Of a stretch of 64,000 nt of DNA, positions 1-11,568 are shown piece after piece (within the stretch, counting starts at the first letter, position 1; every line of letters begins with the position of its first letter). The notes beneath the pieces were generated by a model. That model had not been told where the DNA came from. It searched no databases and was given only the letters and a program-made list of their open reading frames with translations. Both the position numbers and the translations under genes were made by a program. Source of the DNA: Clavulina sp. PMI_390 (taxonomy: Eukaryota; Basidiomycota; Agaricomycetes; Cantharellales; Hydnaceae); the NCBI GenBank assembly GCA_015039315.1, contig WIDE01000030.1:1-64000 (forward strand). Reading direction: 5' to 3'.

Positions 1-849
1 ATCGTATACGCACTTTTCTCTGATGGTCGCACTAGACTCACAGAGCCTCGAGAAGGATGCACCATATGAACCCTGAGCCAAGCTTGCAACAAAGAGATCA
101 GCGGAAAATTCACGTCTTATGACCACGAAATCCCTGGAATATACTGACTGGCGGCAGCAATGACTGTACCATAGAAATCGCGCCACATTTGCCGAACCGA
201 CGGAGGGACCTCGGGATGACACCCCCGCTAGATAGTGATAGCGCGAATTTATCTTCTCGTAATTTTCTCTTTTCATTTCGGGCGAGAAATAAAGGTAGCC
301 TCTCTGACTGAGAGGTTTATGAATCTATACTCAAGAATAGGAAGAAGGAGGTTAACTGTATGGAAGATTCTTTGAAGGGTATGCTTTTGAGAATCAGGCG
401 AATTTCGAGCACGAGACTGGTTGCCCCCTTGGATACAGCTTGTAACCATGGAAATAGCTCATGACCTCTTCGGGCGAAGGCCCTAGGTAGGTAGGAAGAC
501 TTGTCGGGGTGGAATCATTACTGGACAGGCTGTGGATTCTGTTGCTCCGAATCAATCATGATACGTGGTGAGCTGGAGGGCATGCGGAAAATGATGGTGA
601 TTGCATAGACAACAGAGTGTCCTTTGGGGGTATACCAATCAGTAGGCTGGCCTTTGCATGATTGTCTGCGCTCATTATTCAATGATCATCACAAGTAATG
701 GAGCTTTTGGGGATAATGATGTTGGGATTTGCTCTGCACGGGGTTTCACTATATATCTACAAACAAAATATCGAATATAAGAGGCGCAAAACACCGATAT
801 CCAAACCTGACGATTTGAAGCGCGAACCAAACCAACCACACAAAAATAT
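1..849. other. Left-edge intergenic, no gene seen
   Basis: No reading frame with recognisable protein similarity and no RNA gene were found. The stretch lies downstream of the ThrRS stop codon and probably holds its 3' UTR plus the flank of a gene outside the window. Confidence 0.5.
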
Positions 850-3800
850 CTACTCCAGCGAGTTCTCAAGACGCCTCTCTTCCTTGAGCTTGAGCATCTT
901 CTGTAGGACCTCGTCAAGAGGAATGGTGGGCGTGCGCGCCTTGCTGTCCACAACATCACGGTTGCGGACGTTGACAGCACGTGCCTTCATCTCATCCTCA
1001 CCAACAACTGTTGACAACAGGCCATGTCAATATGAGAGCACCCTGTAGCAACAGAAGGAGACGCTTACCGAGCAAGAAGTTGTACTGTGCTACTTCACCG
1101 TTACGGATCTTCTTCTTGAAGGTCTCGGTGCCATTGTCTACATCAGCAAACAGGCCGGCATCCCAAAGCAGCTTCTGGACCTCGCTAGCGTAGTCGTTCT
1201 GTGATGGAATAAGCGAGACGAATACTATACCCATAAAGCATGTATACGTACAAAAGCGGCAGCAACAGGGACGACAAGCACTTGGCGTGGAGATAGCCAG
1301 AATGGCCTATCAATACACAATCGGGATTGAAAACCTCAAGTTCAAACGAAAAAAGGAATGACACAACGTACCACTTCCCACCAAAGTGTTCCGTAGCAAT
1401 ACTAATGAATCTCTCCAAGCTACCCAAGATAGCTCGGTGAATCATAACAGGGCGGTTGACTTTGGGTGCGACCGCCTCTCCGCCCTCTACTTCCTTCTTG
1501 TCGGCCTCACCCTCCTCAGGTCCACGGTACTTGAGGTTGAAGCGTTCAGGGAGCTGGAAGTCGAGCTGGATGGTGGCGCACTGGAACGAACGACCGAGTG
1601 CGTCCTTGATGGTGATGTCAATCTTGGGGCCGTAGAAAGCGCCATCACCTGGGTTGAGTTCCCACTTGCCAGGGTGGAAGCGCTCAAGAGTGTTGCGCAA
1701 TTGCTGAGAGACGAGTATCAGAGAGAAGTGAGCATGGTTCCTCGGGCGAAAAGAGATAACGGGTTCGGTCTGCTTACGTTTTCGGCCTGGTCCCAAGTTT
1801 CAATCGCACCAAGGTACTTCTCTGGCCTCGTCGATAACTCAAGCTTGAACTGGAAGCCAAAGATGCCATAAATGCGATCCAAGAAATCGAAGATAGCATC
1901 AATCTCTTGCTCGATCTGAAAGTAACCAGCACATTGTCAGACACAGAGGAGTAGAGCACATAGGCCTCGACAAACCTGGCTAGGCATGCAGAACACGTGC
2001 GTATCATCCTGCGCGAATCTCCTCACACGACTCAGCCCACTAAGGGCTCCGCTTGCCTCATTCCTGTGAATGATACCGAATTCGGCCATACGGATAGGAA
2101 GTTCTCGATATGAACGATCGCGCGAGTCGAAGATAAGGGCGTGACCAGGGCAGTTCATGGGCTTAAGACCGAACTGCTCCTTCTCAACAGCAAGGGTGAA
2201 CATGTCGTCCTTGTAGTTCTCCCAGTGGCCCGAGGTCATCCAGAGCTTGGCGTTGAACATATTCGGGGAGATAACTGCACGTTGGACCATGATTAGAGGT
2301 TATTATTGAACAAACAAACTGTTGATAGATAACATACCTTCTTGGTATCCTCTCCTCTTGTATTCAGACTATGCGGACAGAAATAATCGTCAGTCATGAC
2401 CGGCTTGCCATTGTATCCATAAAATTTATCGTACCCTCATGAGCTCCATAAGGGTGTTGTATATCCTCGTTCCATGTGGCAAGAAGAACGCGCTTCCAGG
2501 GCTTTGCTCATGGAAGAAGAACAGCTCCTGCTCCCTGCCGATCTTCCTGTGATCACGCTTGGCCGCCTCTTCGAGGAAGTGCTTGTACTCCGTAAGCTGC
2601 TTGGTGTCAGGGAAAGAGATACCCCACAGCCGCTGAAGAGAATCGTTGTTCTGGTCTCCGAGGAAGTAAGAAGAGGAGTTCTGTGGTGCCAAGAATCATA
2701 TGAATCGGGAATTGAAAGTAAGTGTCTATGAGGAATCTGGGAACAGGAAAATTTCCTGACCTTGGTGACCATCATGGCCTTGATCCTGCTGGTATTAGGG
2801 ATATGTGGGCCCATGCACAGATCAATCATGGGTCCGCATCGGTACACCGTCGTGGAGGTGCCGTCAGGGATCTTGGAGTTGATGAGGTGGACCTTGTACT
2901 TGTTGTACTGAATTGGATGTCACGGCCAACGTGATGAATAAGTGAGGCCAACTGGTGTTTCTGAGAAAACATACCGCAAACATCTCCAACAGCTTCTCCT
3001 TCGATACTACCAGACGTTCAAAGGGCTGCTTCTCCTTGACTGCACCTTTGACGAGGGTTTCCAGTGCTGGGAAGTCAGTGGGAACGATGTTGCTAGAAGA
3101 AGCATCATCAGCTAAGATCAAGCTCCAGCAAGCTTGTGCGCCAAGCTAGATCTCACCGTTCCTCAATCGCCATTTCATAGTAGAAACCATCGCTCGTGGG
3201 TGGGCCAATGCACAGATGGCAGCCGTAGTGCTTTTCAGCGGCTTCACCCATAACGTGTGCAGACGAGTGCCAGAAGACCTTCTTGCCATCCTCGTGCTCG
3301 AAATCAAGAAGCTCGAGAGATACGGATGCCTCCAGTGGGCGTTCCAGGTCCCACAAATCCCCGTTCACCTACAAGAGCGGAAAATATTATTGTGACCAAG
3401 GGAAAAATGATTGCAGTTCAGTGGAGGGATGGATTGCAACGCAAAGAGTAGTTAGAAGCATGACCACGGGATATTGAATCAAGTAAACTGTGCATGCCTT
3501 GGCGATCACGACACGCTGGGATAGTGACGAGGAGATCTCTTTGGCGATATCCATGGGCGACGTCTCCCAGCTGGTGCCTTTGCGCTTGCTGCCATCAGGC
3601 ATCGTAATCTCGATTTCCTGGCGCGGTTGCTCTGAAGTCGATTATCGGTTGAATGAATGCGACATAGATACCAAAGAGCAGTGCATATAAGCAGTGTGAG
3701 TCAGTATCATAGGCATGATTATAAGAGATCGAGTCATTCATGAAGGTATGAAGGCGGTGCGGTCCACACAGACGAGGCTCGATTGGATAACTCCAGGGGC

Positions 3801-4188
3801 ATGAAGATGCAGGGAAGGAATGACTCACTTTTGTAGAACTCGTCCTGCTCGGCTTTTAGCTCATTCCACATCTTGATACGATGCGCGAAATACTCTGGCG
3901 GAGGCGACATCTATGCCAGAGAAGGCGGGAAACATGCATATTGGGTTCCAGAGCAATGAGCATGGACGTGGTTTAGCAATCGAGTCATCGAGCGATAAAT
4001 CGGAATTGACAGCTCACCTCCAGGGGAGCCTTGTCTCCAGCAGCAGCCTTATCTTTCTTCTCCTTCTTTGGTTTTGTAGCATTCACAGCGCCTTTGGGGT
4101 CCTCAGGGCTCACACGTGCCTCTTGGGCCGTGGAGGATACAGGATGTGGTGCGCTGGACATTGACGACGCGGGTTCTTCGGCGGACAT
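850..4188 (-). CDS. THS1: Threonyl-tRNA synthetase, multi-exon
   Basis: Class II aminoacyl-tRNA synthetase that charges tRNA-Thr with threonine. From the right, the exons encode a Lys-rich N-terminus ([15 protein letters not shown]), a TGS domain ([16 protein letters not shown]), and the editing domain with the HxxxH signature [10 protein letters not shown] and the phrase [14 protein letters not shown]. The catalytic core follows, with [10 protein letters not shown], motif 2 [24 protein letters not shown], and motif 3 [13 protein letters not shown]. The anticodon-binding domain ends with [18 protein letters not shown] and a TAG at 850-852. The last intron is 1008-1068, which joins YNFLL to VVGEDE. 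I chose the start ATG at 4186-4188 (MSAEEPASS). An in-frame upstream ATG at 4369-4371 adds 61 residues without Asp or Glu and could give a mitochondrial form. The gene is divergent from the P450 across about 450 bp. Confidence 0.93.
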
Positions 4189-4640
4189 GGATGTGGATAC
4201 GGGGTTGGAGGGGTGGTGTAGGTACGGGTGCGATAAATGCGAGCAAGCTCGGAGATTTGATATTAGATTTGGTGGTGCAGTCCGATAGTGGTGTGGCAGC
4301 AGTTGTGGGGGGAGGAAGACGTGGTGGTGGTGATGTGCTCGATGAATCGATCGCACGAAGACTCGCCGCATTCAGTCACGAGCCAAACAATGCCACGCAC
4401 CGCAAACAACTGCGACGCGCCGGCAAAAAAAAACGAAGAAGTTGAACAAAAACCCGAAGGAAAATTTATCTGAGTTGGCTCGTGAACAGCGCTTTCAGAC
4501 CGTGGGAATCTCAAATGCATTGGATTTGCGTCATTCAGTGAAGCCACTGCCTCGCTGCTCCACATTCCACCTACCCTCCACAAGTGTGGTACTTCGTTCC
4601 TCAGATATTGAAACTAAATAACAACACTCCACTGGGCGAC
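4189..4640. promoter_or_regulatory. Divergent ThrRS / P450 intergenic region
   Basis: This 452-bp gap separates two divergently transcribed genes, so both promoters must lie here. It holds the in-frame upstream ATG (4369-4371) that would extend ThrRS. No TATA box or operator was recognised with confidence. Confidence 0.4.
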
Positions 4641-7015
4641 ATGCTGGGGCTAGTGGCTGCTGTCGTCGTCTTGGTCGTTTCCATCGCTCTTTATCTCAAG
4701 GGCACGGCGAGTCGTGAACGTTTACCACCAGGCCCTCGAGGATCTATTATTGCGGGGAACGCGTTCCAGGTGCCTCGTTCAGAACCTTGGATTTGGTGCG
4801 CTGAATTACAGAAGCAGTATGGTGAGCTGCTACATCCCCATTCTATTCTATCCAAGCATGCACTCTCTATATTATTCGTCTAGTCTTTCAAGTGTCGCCC
4901 TCTAAATCCTTGACACCAATGCTGATTTTCGTATTCTAGGGGACGTTGTCTATCTCTCCGTATTTGGTCGCCCCATGATCATTCTCAATTCTTTGGAGGC
5001 AATCAACGACCTGCTCGTGAAGCGCTCAAGCATCTATTCCGACCGCCCACGAGCTGTTATGGCAGGCAAAATGTAAGCCAAGGGTTTTCATCCTAGCTAG
5101 GCTCTTCGCAGTTTTGCCGATCCTTACGATAAATCACCATATCGCTCTGATAGAATGGGTGTCGGTCGCACCACCCCTCTGGCACCGTACGGTGACTATT
5201 GGCGAGCACAGCGCCGACTGTGGCATGAACATCTCGGGAAGAAAGCTACCCTAAACTACTCCGACTTTATCTCCCAAGAATCAAAGGCCTCTTGCTTTAG
5301 ATTGTTAGATCTTGCCCTCAGTGCGCAACAAACTACCTATTCCGAACTACGGCTGTACGTTCGTCCTTCCCATAATTCCCCAAACGTTGCTAATATTTCC
5401 TTCATATCCAGTCTGACTGTGAAACTTCTGCTGGGGATGACTTATGGGATGAAAGTGGATTCACTGGAAGATGATGTCAGTCTCATTCGCTCCCTAGTTT
5501 CCGTAGCAAATACTGACAGGCGCTGATTGCAGTACGTCGCCGTCACGGATGCTAGCTCGAGGGATATCATAGAGTCATTTACGCCTGGGAGGTACCTCGT
5601 GGACGTCATGCCTTTCTGTGAGCCTTTCTTCGTTCTCAATGGATACTCGCTGTCTTGTCCCCTGACCAGCGTTGCGAATAAGTAAACTACCTTCCATCCT
5701 GGTTCCCTGGAGCCGGATGGAAAAGATTCGGCCTGGGAGTTAGAAACCGTCTCGACAAGCTCGCATACGAGCCTTATCGACGCATGCAACTGAACCCCGT
5801 GAGTGTGCTGCTCCTCCTTCAGAAAAAGCCCGTTCAAGACTTAATATTTCTTCATATAGAATGACGGGGAAATGCACTCGCTTACGCGTGGAATGATAGA
5901 AAACCCTATTGCGGATGACGAAACCCAAATCTGGGTAGCAGGGGCAGTTTGTGAGTCTTCACATCCATTTTGATTGATTTCGTGCTTTTCCCTCGCTAAT
6001 AAACGCTATTGACAGACGGAGGAGGTGCTGACACGCTTCATTCGTCGCTGAATCGCCTGCTGGTTGTTCTCGCTTTGTTCCCTGAAGCCCAGCAAAGAGC
6101 GCAAGAAGAGATCGAGCGTGTGGTAGGAGATGACCGTATCCCCGACTCTAACGAGTGAGCCAGCACTCATCCGTGGAGAAATTTATACCATCCACTCATC
6201 CGAACTGTTTTTCTTCAGTCACGATTCGCTTCCTTATGTTGCGGCCCTAATTCAAGAAGTACTAAGGTGGAACATCATTGGTCCGTTGGGAATCCCTCGA
6301 ATGACTACAGAGGACGACGAGTACAAAGGTTCATTTACCGGCTACACTTACCTCAGTTGACTGCCTCACACTGACTGCTGCGGTGTCTTCGTCAATTGTC
6401 AGGGTACCGAATACCGAAGGGCTCAATTGTTCTAGCCAACTATTGGTTTGTCCTCATTTTGGTTCATCTGAGATGATCATATCAGCTGAAATAGCTCTAT
6501 TTAGGAACATCGCTCAGGATCCTAAAATATATCCTAACCCGGATGACTTCGTACCGGAACGTTTCCTTCGCTCAGATGATCCTGAAACACACCCTCAACT
6601 CGATTCGAGAACGTTTGCGTACTCTGTAGGGCGTCGGTGCGTCTGGAGCCACGTCGCAAAGCGATCCATATATCCTCATGCTTATCTACCATGACTACTC
6701 TCCATCAAATAGTTTCTGTCCAGGCCAGTGGTTCGCCGACAGCACTCTCTATCACTTGGCCGTAACGATTTTGGCGACATGCATCGTGTCAAAACCAATT
6801 GACGAGAACGGTGCTGAGTACGAGCCGCACGTCAAGTTCAGTGGCCTAAGCCTTCGGTGAGTACCTTGAGCTATCCAAAGCCCTTACGATCCCCGAAATG
6901 GGTCTCATCCGTTATCTACAGGGAGATGGAGCCATTCAGTGTTCGAGTGCGGGCTCGGTCGCCCCAAGCTTTGGATTTATTGCGAGCGTCCCCCGTCGCT
7001 GAGTTGAGTGGATAA
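4641..7015 (+). CDS. Cytochrome P450 monooxygenase
   Basis: Microsomal heme-thiolate monooxygenase. The N-terminus is a single membrane anchor (MLGLVAAVVVLVVSIALYL) followed by the proline hinge LPPGPRG. Visible P450 landmarks are a C-helix APYGDYWRAQRR, an I-helix GGGADT, the K-helix ExxR in QEVLRW, PDDFVPERF, and the heme loop FAYSVGRR/FCPGQ. The heme loop is split by an intron of about 80 nt beginning at GTGCGT near 6637. I set the start at the ATG at 4641; the frame is open further upstream but offers only a GTG. The last intron joins GLSLR to EMEPFSVR, and the TAA is 7013-7015. It resembles basidiomycete P450s often labelled O-methylsterigmatocystin oxidoreductase, but the substrate cannot be inferred. 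It is convergent with the HIS2-like gene, about 125 bp between stops. Confidence 0.92.
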
Positions 7016-7141
7016 CTTGCGCATGCACTTAGGCCAAGCTCTATCTGTACAATACACTGTTACTCGTCAACTGATTTGGAAATTTGTGTATCAATAATGT
7101 CCTTTCTTGCCATGCTTGCGCATCAATTTGCCCCCTTCCAG

Positions 7142-8251
7142 CTATATGCCGCTCCAGAATGATTGTGAATGCCATTCGCCCGACCCCTCCCACTTCACCG
7201 CCTTCACCTTCCGCCCACCTGCGTTCTTCTCCTCGCAACGCTCAAGATGCCAGATATCCTTCAGGCCAAGGACGTCCTTTGCGTATGTATGCAGTCGTGA
7301 GTAGTTCAGACCCACAGCATGAGGTCCATGCGAGTCGTCTGAGAGCGTGAAGCGACCACCTAGGGAGAGGATGAGCTACGAACCCGTAACGTTGCACCGA
7401 AACGAAAAATAGTATATCAGAAACAGATAATTGTGGAATCATTGTATTTGGTATGCTACGCACCTCCGCGAGCTCCTTCCCGGGGTATGCCTGATCCCAT
7501 CCCTTCCGAAACGCAGCGGCATTTAGCTCGAACAGCGCCCCGTACCCAACCGCAAACTGGACATTCCGTTTGATCGTCCCCCAGACTTCGGGTGTCTCTG
7601 TCTCACCCAAAGAGTATTTGGGGTAATAGAGCCGGAAGAGATCGAAATGTCCGATCACTTCTGGGTGGAATCGCTCCATGACCTCGAGCTGACTATCGAG
7701 GTACCGGGAGATGAGTGGCTCTAGCACTGGTGTCTGCTTCGACGTGGTGGGATAGATGCCTTCGGCCGCGACTTGCGCAGCAGCTTTGTCGAACAGCTCT
7801 TGACCGTAGTCGATCGGGATCTCGTCGATGTGGTGCACAGAGCCAACGATATATTCGATCGAGTCCCCATATCTCGAGAGCTTTTCTTGAAGCTTTTCGA
7901 GGTCCAGTGTTGTGACGTAGTCTGTCTCGAGCCCGACAAGAAGCGTGATTTGCGGGGCATATTTGGTACGGAGACGGTGGGCTTCTTCAACGTAGTCGTC
8001 AAATGTACTCGCAAACCAGGCGAGAGAAAATTCTTCCTGCGAGATTCGGCGGTAAGGTTTGGAGCGACCAAAACGTAGCATCCATATGAACACACCTCTT
8101 CAGGGTACCGATCCTCCAATCGGTACTTGGGGACGTGCTCCGAAAGCCCAAAGATGGTGAATCCTTTACCAATAGCTGTCTGTATGACTTCCTCTAATGT
8201 CCCTACAGCATGTTTGCAGAATTGGCCAGAATGCGAGTGATGTGAGTGCAT
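7142..8251 (-). CDS. HIS2: Histidinol-phosphatase (PHP family)
   Basis: Dephosphorylates L-histidinol phosphate, the penultimate step of histidine synthesis. The start ATG (8249-8251) opens directly into the PHP metal-binding motif MHSHHSHSGQFCKHA. The order continues with FGLSEHVPKY, GLETDYV, YIVGSVHHIDEIP, VIGHFDLFR, a central FELNAAA, and the C-terminal SDDSHGPHAVGLNY. An intron at about 8031-8096 joins RYPEE to EEFSLAW, and another (about 7375-7465) precedes LILSLGGRFTLSDDSHG. The TAG is 7142-7144. Length (about 320-330 aa) matches yeast His2. All expected His/Asp metal ligands appear present, so the gene looks functional. Confidence 0.93.
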
Positions 8252-8487
8252 ATTGCGCTGTATATAACAATAGTGTGTGAGCCAAATCAGCCGAGTTGGA
8301 CGTTTCCAACTAGCTTAGAACGCTCACGAAGCGGTGAAGGAGGACCAGCTATTCAAAAATCAAACCTTCACCAGACAAAGAGACAGAGTCTTATATAGAA
8401 CTAGTAGTACAGATGGTGGTTGGAAGGAAAGGATTGATCGCCACATGCAGCTATATACATTTCTCGATCGGGAATCGGGGTGCGATA

Positions 8488-9226
8488 TTACTTCAAATCG
8501 GGCAAATCAGAAATCGCGATAGAACGTGAGCCACCGGGAGTTCGTCGACGGAATCCTCGATGTTCCGCTGGATCTGGCCCAGCAGGCTCGCGAGCGATCC
8601 GAACACCGGTACCGGCATCGGAGGCTGGGGTCGATTGACTGGCCAAAGCTGTAGAGCTCGGCTGGGAAGCTGATTGTGATGCAGGAGATACTGCTCCGGC
8701 CAGGGGATCCGTAGAGGAGGTTCCTGGAGCAGGGGACGGTGAGTTGAAGATGCGTTCGCGGGCAGCGGCATAAGCAGCTTCGCGATCTTTTATGGTCGAG
8801 GAAGCCGGAGGAGTGGCCTGGGGGGTCGGAGAATTGCTTGAAGGTCGTTTTAGGATGCGCATCTTGGGCTCGAGGGGCAGGATTGCGGCTGCAGATGCCG
8901 CGCTTGTCATCGACGAGGAGTTGGCTTGTAAGACGATCTCAGGCATTTTACCAGATGTTTCCCTGTGTCATTGCATCAGATGGAATAGCACCCTAGTCTC
9001 TGAAAATGGACCCACGCTTGTTGCCAGAGTGTTGCGTTTTCCGATCGTTGAGCGGCTTCACTTGGGTCGGTTTCAACCTCATTGGTATCATCATCCGCGT
9101 CCCACTCGTCAGGGACATCCGCCACTTTCTTCCGGGGCGCAGAACTCTACAGTTACCTAGTCAGATTTTGGTATTTTACTGAAGGAAGGAATGTGTCTCA
9201 ACCTTTGAGGACTCCCATCCGTCCAT
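8488..9226 (-). CDS. SUZ / SUZ-C domain protein, SZRD1-like
   Basis: Small, probably RNA-associated protein resembling metazoan SZRD1. Three exons are readable. The first is MDGWESSK (ATG 9224-9226). The second begins SSAPRKKVADVPDEWD and continues through TLWQQA. The long last exon starts ETSGKMPEIVLQ. The SUZ core is MRILKRPSSN followed by a Ser/Pro linker and DREAAYAAARERIFN. The C-terminal SUZ-C-like motif is REPAGPDPAEHRGFRRR. In known proteins SUZ binds RNA and SUZ-C affects localisation, but a role in this fungus is only inferred. The stop TAA is 8488-8490. Both introns have GT-AG borders and keep frame. Confidence 0.82.
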
Positions 9227-9464
9227 GGGCCCCGCAGTGGAGAGCGTGACCTTATCTAATCGTGTTTCCGAGTTGACACGACAAAGATGATGAAGAAGTA
9301 CTATATTAATATGATGAATGGAGGTAGGGAATTACTCTTGACTGCTTCATCTAGCCCTCAGATGCATCCCGTCACACGTGCGAGAAACGCGAGAACGGCT
9401 TGGGAATTTCCATCAACTCACCTTAGACCTTCACAAAGGTTTTAATGGAACTCGACACAACGTA

Positions 9465-9547
9465 GGTTGTGTAGTGTAGCGGTTATCACAGTGGATTTTG
9501 ACACGTCAGATCTTCCATTAACCCCGGTTCGAATCCGGGCACGACCT
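9465..9547 (+). tRNA. tRNA-Gln(UUG) with 11-nt intron
   Basis: The acceptor stem pairs 9465-9471 with 9540-9546 (7 bp, one G-U). The A box TAGTGTAGCGG and B box GGTTCGAATCC are both present. The anticodon stem is GTGGA (9491-9495) with TCCAT (9514-9518). The loop reads TTTTGA, giving anticodon TTG at 9498-9500. An 11-nt intron (9502-9512) sits one base 3' of the anticodon, the canonical nuclear tRNA intron position. The T stem is CCCGG/CCGGG. Confidence 0.9.
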
Positions 9548-9548
9548 A

Positions 9549-9553
9549 TTTTT
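9549..9553 (+). terminator. Pol III T-run terminator
   Basis: A run of five T follows the tRNA-Gln discriminator base by one nucleotide, as expected for RNA polymerase III termination. Confidence 0.75.
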
Positions 9554-10273
9554 GCAATTTTTCGTTGGTGGTCAAGTTTCACCAGTTGGCAACATAGAAC
9601 ACTGAACGGGAAAACAATCCTCGCCCCAACTGAGATTGGAAAAATGGGCAAAAAATCGTAGTTCATAGAAATTCTCTAGATACATCACTGTGCGATATTC
9701 TAGCCAGTTCTGACGGATGGTTGTCGCTTGACGCTCATCCCAAGTTGAGTGGACGGGCTGACGTGATTTTCCGCCGTCTCGTTGAGAAATCTCAATTGCC
9801 GTCTGCATTTTTGCGGGTGTGAGCTCAGGATATTCGTTGTTTCATGATGAATCTCCTAAATAAAGACTCTATTCAGTTCTGATTGCGAGATATAACATGG
9901 TGTAAAGTAAAAGTATAACGTTTCTCTAACCGTGACAGCTTGATCCCACTCGAGAAGATGTACGTCTACCTCCTTAGTTTTCGACAAATACATCGCAGCT
10001 ATGGGTACTACATGAATTAATTAATTGATGCAAGATCACCCCCCTTAGAAGCAATGAACAAGGTCAAAGGCTATCACAGGAGCGCGAAACAGACTATGGA
10101 GTGATTGATTCCGGTCGATTGACTAATCAGAGTGCGGCCCTTGACGTCGAAAAGCAATAAAAACGTGACCAAGAATACTTCTTCGACGGTCCTATTGGAT
10201 AATAACAAGTGGAGAAATATTTCGTGTCTAACGATTCAATCTGTCACATGCCATTGAGTGTCCCCGCTCTGGG
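9554..10273. other. Intergenic, no gene seen
   Basis: AT-leaning sequence between the tRNA and the 84-bp repeats. Short frames exist but none shows recognisable protein similarity or splice logic. Confidence 0.45.
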
Positions 10274-10525
10274 CGACTCTCACCACATTCAACAACATAC
10301 AAGCTATATTGTAAAACTTCCATAGCGTAGATATATATCTAATGCACAGACGCGCAACGACTCTCACCACATTCAACAACATACAAGCTATATTGTAAAA
10401 CTTCCATAGCGTAGATATATATCTAATGCACAGACGCGCAACGACTCTCACCACATTCAACAACATACAAGCTATATTGTAAAACTTCCATAGCGTAGAT
10501 ATATATCTAATGCACAGACGCGCAA
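10274..10525. repeat. Tandem repeat, 3 x 84 bp
   Basis: Three consecutive copies of an 84-bp unit start at 10274, 10358 and 10442, each beginning CGACTCTCACCACATTCAAC and ending CACAGACGCGCAA. The copies look identical by eye, implying recent expansion. The unit contains an ATATATAT stretch. Because 84 is divisible by three, a minus-strand frame stays open through all copies, but the encoded peptide has no recognisable feature and is probably fortuitous. Confidence 0.95.
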
Positions 10526-10805
10526 ATCTGCATAGCATTAGATTATCTCACATCGCAAAAAATCATCTCGACCAAGTGCTGTGCTGTTGAGCGGTGAATC
10601 ACTATACCCGAGTCCCGACGTTTATTCGACCCAAATTCGCCTTGTTTCTTCAGTGATCGTTGGCACTATCATAATTCGGCTTCCACATATGCCACACTAT
10701 GGCTGTGGTCTGGTGTTTGCCTGTTCGATCGATCTTCCCTGAATCAAAGCAACCAATCAGAAGCCTGGCACGTGCTCGATTCCCCCACATCACTCAGCAG
10801 CCAAC

Positions 10806-11568
10806 ATGGTAAAGGGGCCTCTCTCGATTTGACCTCCCACTTTTCTTTATGCAGGCTGGAAAAGCTAACCCTTGGCTCCTTATTTTTGTTTCTTTCAAAG
10901 CCTGACTGGGTCGTAAAGCTCTCCAACTCACGCCAAGTGCCATACTTCCTCAATAGTGAGACGAAGGAGTCCAAATGGGACGCTCCTGAAGGCCTCTCGC
11001 TCGCCCAAATCATGGCGCTTCCAGGTGCCACTGACTACTTAAACGCTGATGGCACTCCAAAGCCTCCACCAGGAAAGGCTGGCGAGGTTCGCGCGAGCCA
11101 CTTGTTGGTGAAGCATTCGGGCAGCCGTCGTCCGTCAAGCTGGAAAGAGGTCTGTAACCTGAGATCGTCTTCGAGATATTGTCCTTGAATCGCTGACTAA
11201 TTCGTCGCCGAATCCCTTTCGCTTCCTCTCTGTGATTGAACTCTACCCCGTAATTGATCTCTTACACTGTCGTTTCTAAATTTGAATCATAGGCGAACAT
11301 CACGCGCTCCAAAGCCGACGCTATCACCATTCTCAAGGGATACCAAGACCAGATCGTCAACTCTCCGAACCCGAGAGGGACCTTTGACGAGCTTGCTGCC
11401 AAGCACTCGGATTGCGGGTCGCATGCCCAGTCTGGCGATCTCGGTTGGTTTGGTCGCGGCCAGATGCAAAAGCCTTTCGAAGAAGCGGCATATGCCCTAG
11501 AGAATGGAAAGATGAGCGATGTCGTCGAGACCGACAGTGGTGTTCATCTCATTCTTCGCACAGGCTGA
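10806..11568 (+). CDS. ESS1: Parvulin-type prolyl isomerase, Ess1/Pin1
   Basis: Phospho-Ser/Thr-Pro-specific peptidyl-prolyl cis/trans isomerase, known to act on the RNA polymerase II C-terminal domain. The WW domain reads PDWVVKLSNSRQVPYFLNSE and ends at ESKWDAP. The PPIase domain begins GEVRASHLLVKHSGSRRPSSW and continues with ANITRSKADAI, AKHSDCGSHAQSGDLGWFGR and SDVVETDSGVHLILRTG. These retain the parvulin active-site His and Cys and the phosphate-binding basic loop. The ATG (10806-10808) stands alone in exon 1. The intron 10809-10900 begins right after it, and exon 2 starts CCTGACTGG. A second intron spans 11150-11292. Total 175 aa, typical for fungal Ess1. Confidence 0.94.

Noticed and set aside
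4584..4640. Longer P450 N-terminus beginning at 4584
   Set aside because: The first codon there is GTG. The ATG at 4641 opens directly into the membrane anchor expected of a microsomal P450.
10236..10538. Repeat protein encoded by the 84-bp tandem repeat
   Set aside because: The open frame follows from unit length divisible by three and lacks a credible gene context.
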